64,000 bases of DNA from Putridiphycobacter sp965230485 (GCA_965230485.1 CBDDLA010000001.1:1674001-1738000), one strand, 5' to 3'. Shown: positions 26,035 through 36,206, counted from the stretch's first letter. Translations and numbers: made by a program. The notes: a model not told the origin generated them from the letters alone.

Positions 26035-28092
26035 TTATAATGATTTCACAATGTACACCGTTCGTCTATTGGCTTGATTAGCTTCTTTTTGTTTATCAAC
26101 CGTCAAGGTCTTAATATAGTCTTCCGTTAAAGTTACCGTTTGTCCAGAATCATCAACAATGGTTGCTGGCTTGGTTTCTCCATACCCTTTTGATGTAAGC
26201 CTAAAGCTTTCAATACCTTGTGAAATCAAATAATTCATAACAGCCTTAGCTCTATTTGTAGACAATGTCATATTATTATCAGGATCTCCTTGCGCATCTG
26301 TATGACCTTGTAGTTCAATTTTCATAGTTCCATTTCTTTTTAAATGCTTCACTAATTTGTTCAGCTCAACAAACGATTTTTCACGTATTTCGTAGGAATC
26401 AAGATCAAAAAAGACATTTTGAAGTACGATTTCTTCCTCCATGTCATTTAGTGGAATTAGAGGTACATCCTGATGATAAGGTTTATCAGAATTTTCAGCA
26501 ATTTGCAAATCGAAATTAACGGAATAAGGTTGATAGCCTTTTTTGTCTACTAATAATGCATACTCTCTATTTACCGGCAATGTGACTAAAAACTGACCTG
26601 TCTTTTTATCAGATTGTGAAAAAACCACTTCCTTTTTGGTATTGAGATCAACTAAACTAAAATTAGCCTGAAGTTTTTCTTCTGTTTTTTTATCATACAC
26701 CAAGCCGGTCATGTAAATGGTTTTTGTTGGCCTTACGCTTTCTGGTAATTCAAAACCGTACAAATCTAAACTTCCATGTCCACCTGGCCTATCAGAGGCA
26801 AAAATGGCTAATTTACCATTTGCAAAAACCAATAGTGAAGATTCGTCATTTTCAGTATTAATCGGATAACCTAAATTTCTGACCTCTCCCCAAGTACCAT
26901 CAGGTTGTTTTTGGGTCATATATAAATCGTATCCTCCCATACCAATGTGACCATTCGACCCAAAATAGAGTGTTCTTCCATCTGGGTGAATGAGTACCGA
27001 CGACTCCGATAATTTGGTATTAACATGGTCAGGAAGCTTTTCGGCCTCACTCCATGAGCCATCATCAAGTAAGTGTGCTACATAAATGTCTCCATTTCGT
27101 TTGTTTTTTCCACCTGTGGACCGCACAGAACCTCTAATAAAATATAATGTTTTTCCGTCAGCTGATAATGAGGGCTGTGTTTCCCAATTGGCTGTATTGA
27201 CAGCGCCTGGCAAATTAATCGGGTCTAACCACAAGTTACCCACTTTAACGGTTACAAATAAATCACAACTGCCATAACCTCGTCTGTTTTGTCCATAACG
27301 TCCTCTTTCGTCCTGACAACCTACAAAAATTAAAGTCCGACCATCAGGGGCAAAAGTTGGTGCACCTTCATTATAACTGGTATTAATATTTCCAGGCATT
27401 GGCTCTCCTAAGCGCCAATATTGGCCATCACTTTGAGACACAAAAAAATCTTCTTGTGCACCTCTGCCATTTCTGATTAAACGCGTATATAGTAGCTCCT
27501 CTTGGTCTACTGTAAGCGTTGGAAAGTATTCAGGATGTTGAGTATTTACCCCTGTTCCCAAATTCTTGGGTTCAAAAGGAACTGGATGCTTAATCGCATT
27601 AACTGCAAATTCACAATTGGCCATCAACCAGTCAACCTGATTGAATAGTTCTTTATTAGCTCCTGGCACTTTTTTATAAGCTTTCGCATGAACCAAAGCC
27701 TCAGCATAATCTGCATTAGCCCATTCTAAATTGGCTAATTCAAGGTAAACAAAACCAGTAGAAGTAAAGTTTGGATTGATTTCTAATGTTTTTCTGTAGG
27801 CTTTTATAGCTTCAGGAATCATATTCGCAGAAGTGGCATAATCCGCTTTCAGCATATAAGCTTCAATAAAGTTTGGATCTTTAGCTATCGCCTTATCGCA
27901 CCAGGTTATGGCATTTTTATAATTTGGCAAACCTGTGGTCATATCAATATCGCTTAATGCGGTTCGAGACTGCTCCGCATATTTTATGGCCTTCTTGCTT
28001 TTTGTACTCCATTGCATACCTGGTTGCGCTATAGCGCAGTTTCCAAATGCAAGCATTATCACTGCAGTGAATATTAATCTAATCATTTTCAT
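26035..28092 (-). CDS. PorE-like protein: TPR, PD40 propeller, CRD and OmpA domains
   Basis: 685 residues from the ATG at 28092, which opens a signal peptide (MIRLIFTAVIMLAFGNCAIAQ). Domains in order: TPR-like helices (about 25-170), PD40/WD40-like propeller (about 190-450; repeats such as PTFAPDGRTLIFV and PSLSADGKTLYFI), a carboxypeptidase-regulatory-like beta domain (about 455-540), and a C-terminal OmpA domain (VFFDLDSYEI...LQGHTDAQGDPDNN...NRAKAV). This is the order described for PorE of Porphyromonas gingivalis, a T9SS component that binds peptidoglycan. Paralogues with this layout are frequent in the phylum, so orthology to PorE is likely but not proven. A -7 box lies 56 bp upstream. 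Confidence 0.85.
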   Translation of the reverse strand: MKMIRLIFTAVIMLAFGNCAIAQPGMQWSTKSKKAIKYAEQSRTALSDIDMTTGLPNYKNAITWCDKAIAKDPNFIEAYMLKADYATSANMIPEAIKAYRKTLEINPNFTSTGFVYLELANLEWANADYAEALVHAKAYKKVPGANKELFNQVDWLMANCEFAVNAIKHPVPFEPKNLGTGVNTQHPEYFPTLTVDQEELLYTRLIRNGRGAQEDFFVSQSDGQYWRLGEPMPGNINTSYNEGAPTFAPDGRTLIFVGCQDERGRYGQNRRGYGSCDLFVTVKVGNLWLDPINLPGAVNTANWETQPSLSADGKTLYFIRGSVRSTGGKNKRNGDIYVAHLLDDGSWSEAEKLPDHVNTKLSESSVLIHPDGRTLYFGSNGHIGMGGYDLYMTQKQPDGTWGEVRNLGYPINTENDESSLLVFANGKLAIFASDRPGGHGSLDLYGFELPESVRPTKTIYMTGLVYDKKTEEKLQANFSLVDLNTKKEVVFSQSDKKTGQFLVTLPVNREYALLVDKKGYQPYSVNFDLQIAENSDKPYHQDVPLIPLNDMEEEIVLQNVFFDLDSYEIREKSFVELNKLVKHLKRNGTMKIELQGHTDAQGDPDNNMTLSTNRAKAVMNYLISQGIESFRLTSKGYGETKPATIVDDSGQTVTLTEDYIKTLTVDKQKEANQANRRTVYIVKSL

Positions 28093-28147
28093 TCCAATAA
28101 TTGATTGCCAATTTCTTGCCAAACTGGACTTTTATAACTTGGTTTAT

Positions 28148-28182
28148 CAAATTTAGCACAAGATAAGCATTAATTTTATCAA
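28148..28182 (-). promoter_or_regulatory. Promoter of the porE-like/ubiA operon
   Basis: -7 box TAAATTTG (28148-28155) with TTG at 28180-28182 as a possible -33 box, 24-nt spacer, just downstream of the preceding terminator. Confidence 0.5.
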
Positions 28183-28193
28183 GAAATTGAATA

Positions 28194-28225
28194 AAAAAGC
28201 CAGTGATTATAATCACTGGCTTTTT
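28194..28225 (-). terminator. Terminator after the DUF1761 gene
   Basis: A perfect 22-bp palindrome (28199-28220, GCCAGTGATTA and its complement) flanked by A5 and T5, so it can act in both directions. It insulates the DUF1761 gene from the PorE-like operon. Confidence 0.85.
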
Positions 28226-28241
28226 GATAAGTTTCATTAAC

Positions 28242-28682
28242 CTATGCTTTAACTTTTTTAGGCCATGCACCTATTATGATCCCAATAATAGTCCATAATA
28301 CTATTGCATAAAGCCCATCTATCTGAGTAGATTCATATGGTGTTACCGAAAACGCATTATTTACAGCTATGCCAATGTATAAAATAATACCCAAGGTCAG
28401 TCCAGTTGTTAAACCACCTTTTAGCGTTAAGCTATTTGACCTGGCTAAGAGCCAATGCATGAACAATGCATAGACAACCATAGCAATGGTATTCGCAATC
28501 ATTGGAGTTGCTGAGGGGGCAACCTCAATTCCATTTTTCAGCATAGTTTCACCATCCATAGAAATGTTATTTACAACCATCCACTGATCCATGAAGAGGG
28601 CACCGTACCATAAAAAGCCAATAGCCATTGAAGCCACAACAGCTAAAATAATGGCAAGCCAATTTACATTTTTAAAATTCAT
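28242..28682 (-). CDS. DUF1761 family membrane protein
   Basis: 146 residues from the ATG at 28682 (MNFKNVNWLAIILA). Four hydrophobic segments and the family features: GFLWYGALFMDQWM near residue 22 and a C-terminal AIVLWTIIGIIIGAWPKK. The function of DUF1761 is unknown. It stands alone, with terminators on both sides (28194-28225 and 28748-28781). Confidence 0.85.
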   Translation of the reverse strand: MNFKNVNWLAIILAVVASMAIGFLWYGALFMDQWMVVNNISMDGETMLKNGIEVAPSATPMIANTIAMVVYALFMHWLLARSNSLTLKGGLTTGLTLGIILYIGIAVNNAFSVTPYESTQIDGLYAIVLWTIIGIIIGAWPKKVKA

Positions 28683-28747
28683 AATTTTGTGTTTTAGATT
28701 CTTACTAATGTAATCATTAATTCTGAAAACAGCCTTTATGGCAATGC

Positions 28748-28781
28748 AAAAGCCCATTAACATTACAATCAATGGGCTTTT
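28748..28781 (-). terminator. Terminator after ftsZ
   Basis: AAAAGCCCATT (28748-28758) pairs with AATGGGCTTTT (28771-28781), 12-nt loop, ending in T on the minus strand; 23 bp after the ftsZ stop. It closes the dcw cluster. Confidence 0.85.
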
Positions 28782-28803
28782 ATGAATTATAAAAGGTAAT
28801 TAT

Positions 28804-30372
28804 TTAGTCTACATTATCGTGCAAGAAAGAATTATTCTCTTTCAAGCCAAACCTCTTCTTTCCATTTTCTTTGGTGTCATCAGTTTCTGATACTGTAAAT
28901 TTACTTTTAGGCTCTTCAGAAGAATGAGCCACATCATCAAAACGGATATCTCTTCTTTTGTAAGCAGGTTCCTTCTCCAAATCGCTGATCCCATTTGAAG
29001 ATTTCAATTTAGAAGTATAAGTTTGGATACGCTCTAAACGCTCTTTCGCTCTGAGTTCTTGCTCTTCCTTAGAAAGCACAACCTTGGGTGTTCTGTTTTC
29101 CAACTCAATTTTTTCCTCAACTTCATCAGTCAAATAATGTCGAATGACTTCGGTTTCTCCTTCTTTCTCAACTGGCTTTTCAGCAGAATCATCATTATCA
29201 AACGACCAATTTATTTCCGCTTGTTCAGCTGTTTCGTCTTTTACTTTCAAAAAAGGTTCTTCTTCTGTTTCTTCCTCAATAACTTGTTCTGGTGCTTTAT
29301 AGTCATTCTCTTCTTTAACTGGTGAGTCAATCGGCTGAGAAATCATTGTTGGCTTAGATTCATCATCTAATGACAACTTTTTCTTTTCAGGTTCTTTTTC
29401 AAAACCTGTTACTGGAGAAGAGTTGAATCCTGTCGCAATTAAGGTCACACATAATCCATCACCCAATGTTTCATCCTGTCCATGCCCCCAAATGACATCA
29501 GCAGTTGAACCTGCTTCATCCTGAATATAATCTGTAATATCACCTATTTCATCCATCAATACCTCCTTCTCTCCATAAGTAATATTTAATAATACATAGC
29601 GGGCGCCAGTAATATCATTATCGTTTAGTAAAGGAGATGATAAGGCACTTTGAACACATTCTATGGCTCTATTCTCACCTTCAGCAACAGCTGAGCCCAT
29701 AATGGCAACACCACTATCTCTCATCACCGTATTCACATCATTAAAATCAACATTAATAGCACCAGTAACTGAAATTACTTCTGCAATACCCTTAGCTGCA
29801 GTTGCTAAAACATCATCAGCTTGAGAAAAGGCATTTGCTAATGATAGGTTACCAAACATTTCTCTCAACCTATCATTATTAATTATCAATAACGTATCAA
29901 CGGCTCCGCGTAATTCTTCAAGTCCTTCTTCGGCTTGTAGTTTTCGTTTACGTCCTTCGAAACCAAAAGGAACTGTGACAATACCAACCGTTAAAATTCC
30001 CATTTCCTTAGCTACTTTGGCAATAACTGGTGCTGCACCAGTACCTGTTCCACCACCCATTCCTGCAGTAATGAAGGCCATCTTCGTATTCGTACCGAGC
30101 AAGGCTTTAATGTCATCAATATTTTCGATAGCGGCGTTCTTGCCAATTTCAGGAATAGCTCCAGCTCCACGCCCCTCAGTTAAACTTGCTCCTAATTGTA
30201 CTTTATTTGGCACAGAACTTATGTCCAAGGCCTGTTGATCTGTATTACAAATAATAAAATCAACACCTTTTATACCTTGGTTATACATGTGGTTTACTGC
30301 GTTTCCGCCCCCACCGCCAACACCAATTACCTTGATAATTGATGATTGGTCTTTTGGTAAATCAAATTCCAT
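28804..30372 (-). CDS. ftsZ: Cell division GTPase FtsZ
   Basis: 522 residues, much longer than the 383 of E. coli. The tubulin signature GGGTGTG is at 106-112, with nucleotide-binding GGGGGNAV near 19-26. The GTPase and polymerisation domains end near 320. About 190 residues of acidic, Glu/Lys-rich linker follow, then the C-terminal peptide FLHDNVD typical of Bacteroidota. It forms the Z-ring with FtsA, whose gene lies 78 bp upstream. It is the last gene of the dcw cluster and is followed by a terminator. Confidence 0.98.
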   Translation of the reverse strand: MEFDLPKDQSSIIKVIGVGGGGGNAVNHMYNQGIKGVDFIICNTDQQALDISSVPNKVQLGASLTEGRGAGAIPEIGKNAAIENIDDIKALLGTNTKMAFITAGMGGGTGTGAAPVIAKVAKEMGILTVGIVTVPFGFEGRKRKLQAEEGLEELRGAVDTLLIINNDRLREMFGNLSLANAFSQADDVLATAAKGIAEVISVTGAINVDFNDVNTVMRDSGVAIMGSAVAEGENRAIECVQSALSSPLLNDNDITGARYVLLNITYGEKEVLMDEIGDITDYIQDEAGSTADVIWGHGQDETLGDGLCVTLIATGFNSSPVTGFEKEPEKKKLSLDDESKPTMISQPIDSPVKEENDYKAPEQVIEEETEEEPFLKVKDETAEQAEINWSFDNDDSAEKPVEKEGETEVIRHYLTDEVEEKIELENRTPKVVLSKEEQELRAKERLERIQTYTSKLKSSNGISDLEKEPAYKRRDIRFDDVAHSSEEPKSKFTVSETDDTKENGKKRFGLKENNSFLHDNVD

Positions 30373-30450
30373 AATGGTTGGTTTTTTGGTTCTTTTCTTT
30401 AATTCTTTTATCCATTCAGAAATGGTTAATTTCTGTTTTATATCATTTTT

Positions 30451-31725
30451 TTAGTCCTCTTCTTCAAACCAGGCTTTACTTTTAGTTAAAAGGGATTCAA
30501 AAAAGCTTCCTTTTCTTTTCGTCGAATGATTTTTAGCTGCAGTTGAATTTTCAAACATGGCTGTTTTATTGGCCTTTTCAAATCCTTTAATAACTAATCC
30601 AATCCCTGTTGAGTACATTGGGCTAGTAATGTTTTCAATTTTTGTTGAAGGAGCCAAGTGTTCATTTGGATAACCAATTCTAGTATCCATCCCAGTTATG
30701 TATTCAAACAATTGAGTAATATGTTTTAATTGAGCGCCACCTCCAGTGACTACAATACCACCAATTAATTTCTTTTCAAATCCTGAATTTTTAATTTCAT
30801 AGTGAACATGCTCAATAATTTCTTCCATTCTCGCCTGAATGATAGATGCTAAATTGCGTACAGAAATTTCTCTAGGCTCTCTACCTCTTAATCCTGGGAT
30901 ACACACAATCTCATTATCCTGACATTCGCTTGCTAGTGCAGATCCGAATTTTACTTTTAGTAGTTCAGATTGACGGCTCATTATAGTGCAACCTTCTTTG
31001 ATATCTTCAGTAATTACATTACCTCCAAAAGGAATGACAGCAGTATGGCGAATAATGCCGTCCTGAAAAATAGCTACATCAGTTGTTCCACCGCCAATGT
31101 CAACCAAAACCACACCAGCCTCTTTTTCTTCTTCGTTTAAAACGGCTTCTGAAGAAGCTAATGGTTCTAAGATCATTTCATCAACCACCAAATCAACTTT
31201 ATCAACACATTTTTTTATGTTTTTGGCCGCACCAATATTTCCAGTAATAATATGAAAGTTGGCTTCGAGGCGAATACCCGACATGCCAATAGGGTCTTTT
31301 ATTCCTTGTTCATTATCAACAATGTATTCCTGCGGTAAAACATGAATAATTTCCTCGCCAGGTTGCATAATTAGCTTATACATATCTTCCACTAAACTAT
31401 CAATATCTGATTGAGAAATTTCAGTATCTAAATTATTTCGAGTCAACATTCCTCTGTGTTGCAAACTTGAAATATGCTGTCCTGCGATACCTACATTCAC
31501 CAGTTTAATAGTTAAACTACCTTCAATTCTATTTTGAGCCTCTTCAATGGCCAACCTAATGGATTGTACTGTTTTTTCAATATTTGAAACCATTCCTCTT
31601 GAAACACCAACACTTTCCGACTTACCCATTGATAAAATCTCAATTTTATCATGTTCGGTTTTTCGGCCAACAAAACAGGCAATTTTTGTGGTCCCTATAT
31701 CTAATCCTACAACTATTTCAGACAT
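30451..31725 (-). CDS. ftsA: Cell division protein FtsA
   Basis: 424 residues from the ATG at 31725 (MSEIVVGLDIGTTKIACFVG); an upstream ATG at 31749 would overlap ftsQ. Actin-like ATPase with phosphate loops DIGTTK near the start and DIGGGTTDVAIF near 205, SHS2 (1C) domain between, and adenosine motif VVTGGGAQLK near 310. A C-terminal Trp/Lys-rich stretch (LLTKSKAWFEEED) could be the membrane-binding helix. It tethers FtsZ to the membrane. The ATG overlaps the 3' side of ftsQ closely (the ftsQ stop is at 31730). Confidence 0.97.
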   Translation of the reverse strand: MSEIVVGLDIGTTKIACFVGRKTEHDKIEILSMGKSESVGVSRGMVSNIEKTVQSIRLAIEEAQNRIEGSLTIKLVNVGIAGQHISSLQHRGMLTRNNLDTEISQSDIDSLVEDMYKLIMQPGEEIIHVLPQEYIVDNEQGIKDPIGMSGIRLEANFHIITGNIGAAKNIKKCVDKVDLVVDEMILEPLASSEAVLNEEEKEAGVVLVDIGGGTTDVAIFQDGIIRHTAVIPFGGNVITEDIKEGCTIMSRQSELLKVKFGSALASECQDNEIVCIPGLRGREPREISVRNLASIIQARMEEIIEHVHYEIKNSGFEKKLIGGIVVTGGGAQLKHITQLFEYITGMDTRIGYPNEHLAPSTKIENITSPMYSTGIGLVIKGFEKANKTAMFENSTAAKNHSTKRKGSFFESLLTKSKAWFEEED

Positions 31726-31729
31726 AAAT

Positions 31730-32515
31730 TTATCTTTTTGAGCAAACAATTTGGTTTTTAAACTTTACATTAATTGTATCATACTTACCCCATCCGGCTT
31801 TTGCTAAACCCTCGGTGTAAAACACTTTTAATTTCTTAAACTTACCTTTATAGTGGTGACTACCACCAAATAAAATCCTTTGTTTACCAACTCTTGGAAT
31901 GAATTCAAATTCCTTTTCAGAATTAATGTAAACATGTGTAATTTGGGAAGAAAAGAACTTATCAAAACAAACATACTTTGAAATCTTGTACAAATCATCA
32001 ATGATTTCAATAGTTTTCAAACTATCATTGTTGATTACATCAGACACTTTTTTGCTCATATTTGTTTCATTTATATAGCCGTTAACTGTTAAAACATGAG
32101 CCGTGTAATTATCTGAAAGCGGCATTAGTTTTCCATCTTTGTCAAGATAACAACTTGACCCGTTGAGGTTGAATATTCGTGCAATTGGCTGACGCATAAC
32201 TACATGTATCTGCCATTGATCACCAATCTCAGCATATACTTTTACTGATTTTACTTCACTTAAACTTTCTAAATACGATTCAATGGCTTGAAAATCGACT
32301 TGACTATACGAAAAATCTTTTCCTATTAACCCTTTAGATTCAAGCTTATCAAGAATCATCCCCTCGTCCAAAAACAATTGATCTTCATATATTTCAGGTA
32401 CCACTTTAGGATATCCCAAAATCATTTTTTGTCTTGAACTTTTAACAAAACTCATCAATATTATCACCATGATAATAAAAGACAACCACAAAAAGTTTTT
32501 TATCCAACTATTCAT
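31730..32515 (-). CDS. ftsQ: Cell division protein FtsQ
   Basis: 261 residues. One N-terminal membrane segment (about 8-24, WLSFIIMVIILMSF) and a periplasmic part with a POTRA-like start (region YEDQLFLDEGMILDKLESKG) and the FtsQ-like beta domain. Short, as usual in Bacteroidota. Its ATG overlaps the murC stop (ATGA). Function: divisome assembly at midcell with FtsL and the septal transpeptidase. Confidence 0.88.
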   Translation of the reverse strand: MNSWIKNFLWLSFIIMVIILMSFVKSSRQKMILGYPKVVPEIYEDQLFLDEGMILDKLESKGLIGKDFSYSQVDFQAIESYLESLSEVKSVKVYAEIGDQWQIHVVMRQPIARIFNLNGSSCYLDKDGKLMPLSDNYTAHVLTVNGYINETNMSKKVSDVINNDSLKTIEIIDDLYKISKYVCFDKFFSSQITHVYINSEKEFEFIPRVGKQRILFGGSHHYKGKFKKLKVFYTEGLAKAGWGKYDTINVKFKNQIVCSKR

Positions 32516-33894
32516 GTATTATTTTGAGGTTTATATGCGTTTACAATAGGGTCAATACAGGTATCAATATCTCCTGCTCCAGCAATAACTATTAAGTTAT
32601 TTTCTGCCCTTTTTAAATCTTCAACTATCATATCTTTAGACGATAATTGCTTTTGATTCAGGCTTGTTTTATCAAGCAATACCTCGCTTGTTATTCCGTC
32701 AATTGGCGCTTCTCGAGCTGGGTATATGTCTAATAAATATAAACGGTCTGCTAAAGAGAGTGCATTCGCAAATTCATCCATAAAATCCTTTGTTCTACTA
32801 TACAAATGGGGTTGAAAAACACATGTAATTGCTCTTGTTGGATAAATTGTTTTTACTGAATTTAATAAAGCTTTTAATTCATTAGGATGATGTGCATAAT
32901 CATCAATAATCACTTGTTCTTCTGTTTGTAAGTGAATTTCGAAACGGCGTTTAACACCTAAATACGATTTGAATGCTGTTCTAAGATGAGATTCCGGAAT
33001 ACCATACTCATATAATAAAGCAAAAACAGCTAATGCATTTTCAACATTATGGTGACCAGGCAAGCCAAACTCTACGCCTATAAAACGTTTAGATTTAGAA
33101 TGAATATCAAAGTAAATCCTTCCTCTCTCATACCTGATATTTCTAGCAAACCAATTGGCTTCATATGCATCAAGGCCATAAGTCAAGATTTTTGCAGCCC
33201 CTTTATACCCTGCTAAATCATTGTCTGCTTGTAAAAGAATAATTCCATTTGGATTAGTTAACTCAGCAAATTCCACAAAAGAGTCTTTGAGTACTTCAGC
33301 GTTTCCATATATATCTAAATGGTCGGCATCTGTTGAGGTAATAATAGAATAATTAGGTTTCAGCGTTAGAAATGAACGATCAAACTCATCTGCTTCAACA
33401 ACCACTCTACTAGTGTTTTCGGAAATTAAACAATTTGAATTATAATTAGTAGTTATACCACCAATAAAGGCGTTGCACGACTCTTCTGTTGTATATAACA
33501 CATGTGCCATTATTGAGCTTGTGGTAGTTTTACCATGCGTACCAGCCACTGCAAATGTTTTGAATCCTTTAGATATTATCCCCAATACTTCTGACCTTTT
33601 TACCACCTTAAAACCTGACGTCTTAAAGGCTGATAATTCAGCTAAGGAGATTGGTATTGCAGGTGTATAAACCACTAAGGTTTCATCTTTTTTTAAATTA
33701 TCAAGGGCATTGTCTCCTTTATCTTCAAAATGTACATCTATGCCTTCCTGCTGAAGCAAATCAGTAAGTCGGGTTTTAGTTTTATCGTAACCCATCACGT
33801 TTTTACCTTCAATTTTGAAAAAACGAGCCAGAGCACTCATACCTATGCCTCCAATTCCTAAAAAATAAACCGTATGTATGCTTCTAATGTCCAA
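32512..33894 (-). CDS. murC: UDP-N-acetylmuramate-L-alanine ligase MurC
   Basis: 460 residues. N-terminal Rossmann motif GIGGIGMSALA (13-23), ATP loop AGTHGKTTT at 117-125, ligase residues EADEFDRSF near 175 and YAHHPNE near 335. It adds L-Ala to UDP-MurNAc in the cytoplasm, the first peptide step of peptidoglycan synthesis. The stop overlaps the ftsQ ATG; the gene follows murG by 2 bp. Confidence 0.97.
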   Translation of the reverse strand: MDIRSIHTVYFLGIGGIGMSALARFFKIEGKNVMGYDKTKTRLTDLLQQEGIDVHFEDKGDNALDNLKKDETLVVYTPAIPISLAELSAFKTSGFKVVKRSEVLGIISKGFKTFAVAGTHGKTTTSSIMAHVLYTTEESCNAFIGGITTNYNSNCLISENTSRVVVEADEFDRSFLTLKPNYSIITSTDADHLDIYGNAEVLKDSFVEFAELTNPNGIILLQADNDLAGYKGAAKILTYGLDAYEANWFARNIRYERGRIYFDIHSKSKRFIGVEFGLPGHHNVENALAVFALLYEYGIPESHLRTAFKSYLGVKRRFEIHLQTEEQVIIDDYAHHPNELKALLNSVKTIYPTRAITCVFQPHLYSRTKDFMDEFANALSLADRLYLLDIYPAREAPIDGITSEVLLDKTSLNQKQLSSKDMIVEDLKRAENNLIVIAGAGDIDTCIDPIVNAYKPQNNT

Positions 33895-33896
33895 GG

Positions 33897-35000
33897 TTAT
33901 GTTTTTAATATTTTTTCAATTTCTTCTACAATTCTTTCAGGTGCATTATCAATGCCCAAAGTATTGATTTGTGCACTTAACGATTGCTGTTTTTCTGCAT
34001 TATGATGCAATTCAATAACTGATGAGATAAGATTATGCTCTGCTTCCGAATCTTTCACTAAAATAGCTGCGCCAATATTTACCAAAGCCATGGCATTTTT
34101 TGTTTGATGATCTTCTGCTACGTTTGGCGAGGGCACAAGAATAGTTGGTTTCCCAATTAAACATAATTCAGAAACTGACATGGCACCTGCACGAGATACG
34201 ATATAATCGGCTGCAGCATAAGCTAAGTCCATTTCAAAAATGAAATCATTTAAATAAACTCGGTCTGAAGGTAATTTTGATTTTAATGGCTCAAGCGATT
34301 TAAAATAAAACTTCCCGCATTGCCATATAACCTGTATGTCTGCATCTAATAATTGTTGAATGTCCAATTTTAAACTATCATTAATAGTTCGTGCACCTAA
34401 GCTACCACCAATTATCAATACCGTTTTTACCCCTTTTTTTAAGCCAAAATGAGATAAACCCTTATCCTTTTTTCCATTAATATCAACTACCGAATTTCGA
34501 ACAGGATTGCCTGTTTTTACAATTTTTTTTGCTGGAAAAAAACGCTCTAACCCATCATAGGCAACACAAATTGTTTTTGCTTTTTTGGCTAACCATTTGT
34601 TTGTAATGCCTGGATAAGAATTCTGTTCTTGAACTAAAGTTGGCACTCCTTTTCTAGCTGCCATTCTTACAATTGCTGCACTGGCATAGCCTCCCACTCC
34701 AATTGCAATGTCAGGTTTAAATTTTTTAATAATTTTTTTGGCTTTCCATAAGCTTGCTAGTAATTTAAATGGAAAAGAAAGGTTAGTGAGCGTCAATTTC
34801 CGCTGCAAGCCTCTAATAGGTAAACCAACAATTTCATAGCCTGCTTGAGGTACTTTCTCCATTTCCATTTTTCCTTCTGCTCCAACAAATAATATAGAAG
34901 CATTGGGATACTTTTTTTGAATACCATTTGCAATAGCAATTGCTGGAAAAATATGTCCTCCTGTACCTCCTCCACTTATGATAACTTTACCGATAGACAT
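33897..35000 (-). CDS. murG: Lipid II synthase MurG
   Basis: 367 residues, a GT-B glycosyltransferase. Motifs: GGGTGGHIFPA at 10-20, GVGGYASA in the N-terminal domain, GGSLGARTIN near 195 and VSRAGAMSVSEL near 270. It transfers GlcNAc from UDP-GlcNAc to lipid I on the inner face of the membrane. Two bases separate it from ftsW and from murC. Confidence 0.97.
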   Translation of the reverse strand: MSIGKVIISGGGTGGHIFPAIAIANGIQKKYPNASILFVGAEGKMEMEKVPQAGYEIVGLPIRGLQRKLTLTNLSFPFKLLASLWKAKKIIKKFKPDIAIGVGGYASAAIVRMAARKGVPTLVQEQNSYPGITNKWLAKKAKTICVAYDGLERFFPAKKIVKTGNPVRNSVVDINGKKDKGLSHFGLKKGVKTVLIIGGSLGARTINDSLKLDIQQLLDADIQVIWQCGKFYFKSLEPLKSKLPSDRVYLNDFIFEMDLAYAAADYIVSRAGAMSVSELCLIGKPTILVPSPNVAEDHQTKNAMALVNIGAAILVKDSEAEHNLISSVIELHHNAEKQQSLSAQINTLGIDNAPERIVEEIEKILKT

Positions 35001-35002
35001 AA

Positions 35003-36181
35003 CTAATTGACTAAATTTAATGCACCCTTTTTACTTGTTGTTTCTGTACTGGTTTCTACTTCTTTGCTAGCGCTTAACACTATTCCAAGCGCAATAGAGG
35101 TAAACCAAGCACTTGTTCCTCCCATACTCAATAAGGGCATGTTTTGCCCTGTAACCGGTAATATTTTTGTACAAACCATCATGTTAACAACGGCTGACAC
35201 TATTATGATTAATCCAATACCAATTACAGCTAATGCAGCATATTCATTCTTTTCCTGAATACGAAGTGCAACCCTTATCATTCTGTAAAATAATAGCAAG
35301 TATAAACTAATCACCACCAGAGCCATAAGAATTCCGCCTTCCTCAACAATAGCCGCAAAATAAAAATCGGCATAAGCTTCAGGAATGTACCTTTTTAACT
35401 CTCCGTTTCCAGGACCTTTCCCTAAGACACTTCCATTTTTAATAGCCAAAAGTGAATTGGTAATTTGCATTTGCTCCTGTGGATTAACTTCATCAGTAAA
35501 CATGTTTTCAATTCTACTGTTCCATGTCGCAACTCTTGGTAAAGCCTTAGGGTAAAAATTCGCAATTTGGAGCAATAATAAAAACATAGCCGCAGCACCT
35601 CCAATTGACAATGCTATCCACTTAAAGGGAAATTTTGCAAATACCATAATAATCAATGCAATTAATCCTATTATTAACGCAGTTGATAAATTTGAAGGTA
35701 AAATCAAAAATACCGTTAGCGCAATAGGTGCCAAAATATATTTTGAAACAGCTGTTAAATCATCAAAATCCGATCTTTTTTTAATCAATTGTTTTGACAA
35801 GTAAAGTACCAAAGCAAGCTTAGCAAAATCAGAAGTTTGAAATGAAAAGGGTACTAATGGGATTTTCAACCAACGGTCGGCGCCATTAACGCTTTCTCCA
35901 ATAAATATTGTAAGCACCAATAAAATAATAGCTACATAAAAAATAAGCTTTGACAGTTTCGAAAATACTCTGAAAGGTAACCTGTGAACAACGTACATTA
36001 GTACGAAACCAAGTACGAGTAAGGTAAAATGTTTAAAAAAAAGAAAAGAATAGCTGAGTCCCTTAACTTTAACCAATATAGGGATAAAACTAAAGACGGA
36101 AACAACGGATAAAATACCCAAGAAAAAGGCAATTACCCAAATATTCTTATCTCCTTTAAGATATTTAAATACCGTATTCAC
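35003..36181 (-). CDS. ftsW: Septal peptidoglycan polymerase FtsW
   Basis: 392 residues with about ten membrane segments. SEDS family motifs: GADRWLKI near 100, YLSKQLIKKRSDFD, ALIKNGSVLGKGPGNG near 250 and EEGGI near 277, with the C-terminal GGTSAW. It polymerises glycan strands with the class B PBP encoded upstream in the same cluster. It follows murD by 25 bp. Confidence 0.95.
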   Translation of the reverse strand: MNTVFKYLKGDKNIWVIAFFLGILSVVSVFSFIPILVKVKGLSYSFLFFKHFTLLVLGFVLMYVVHRLPFRVFSKLSKLIFYVAIILLVLTIFIGESVNGADRWLKIPLVPFSFQTSDFAKLALVLYLSKQLIKKRSDFDDLTAVSKYILAPIALTVFLILPSNLSTALIIGLIALIIMVFAKFPFKWIALSIGGAAAMFLLLLQIANFYPKALPRVATWNSRIENMFTDEVNPQEQMQITNSLLAIKNGSVLGKGPGNGELKRYIPEAYADFYFAAIVEEGGILMALVVISLYLLLFYRMIRVALRIQEKNEYAALAVIGIGLIIIVSAVVNMMVCTKILPVTGQNMPLLSMGGTSAWFTSIALGIVLSASKEVETSTETTSKKGALNLVN

Positions 36182-36206
36182 TGATCATGTTTTAAGCAAA
36201 TTCTAC

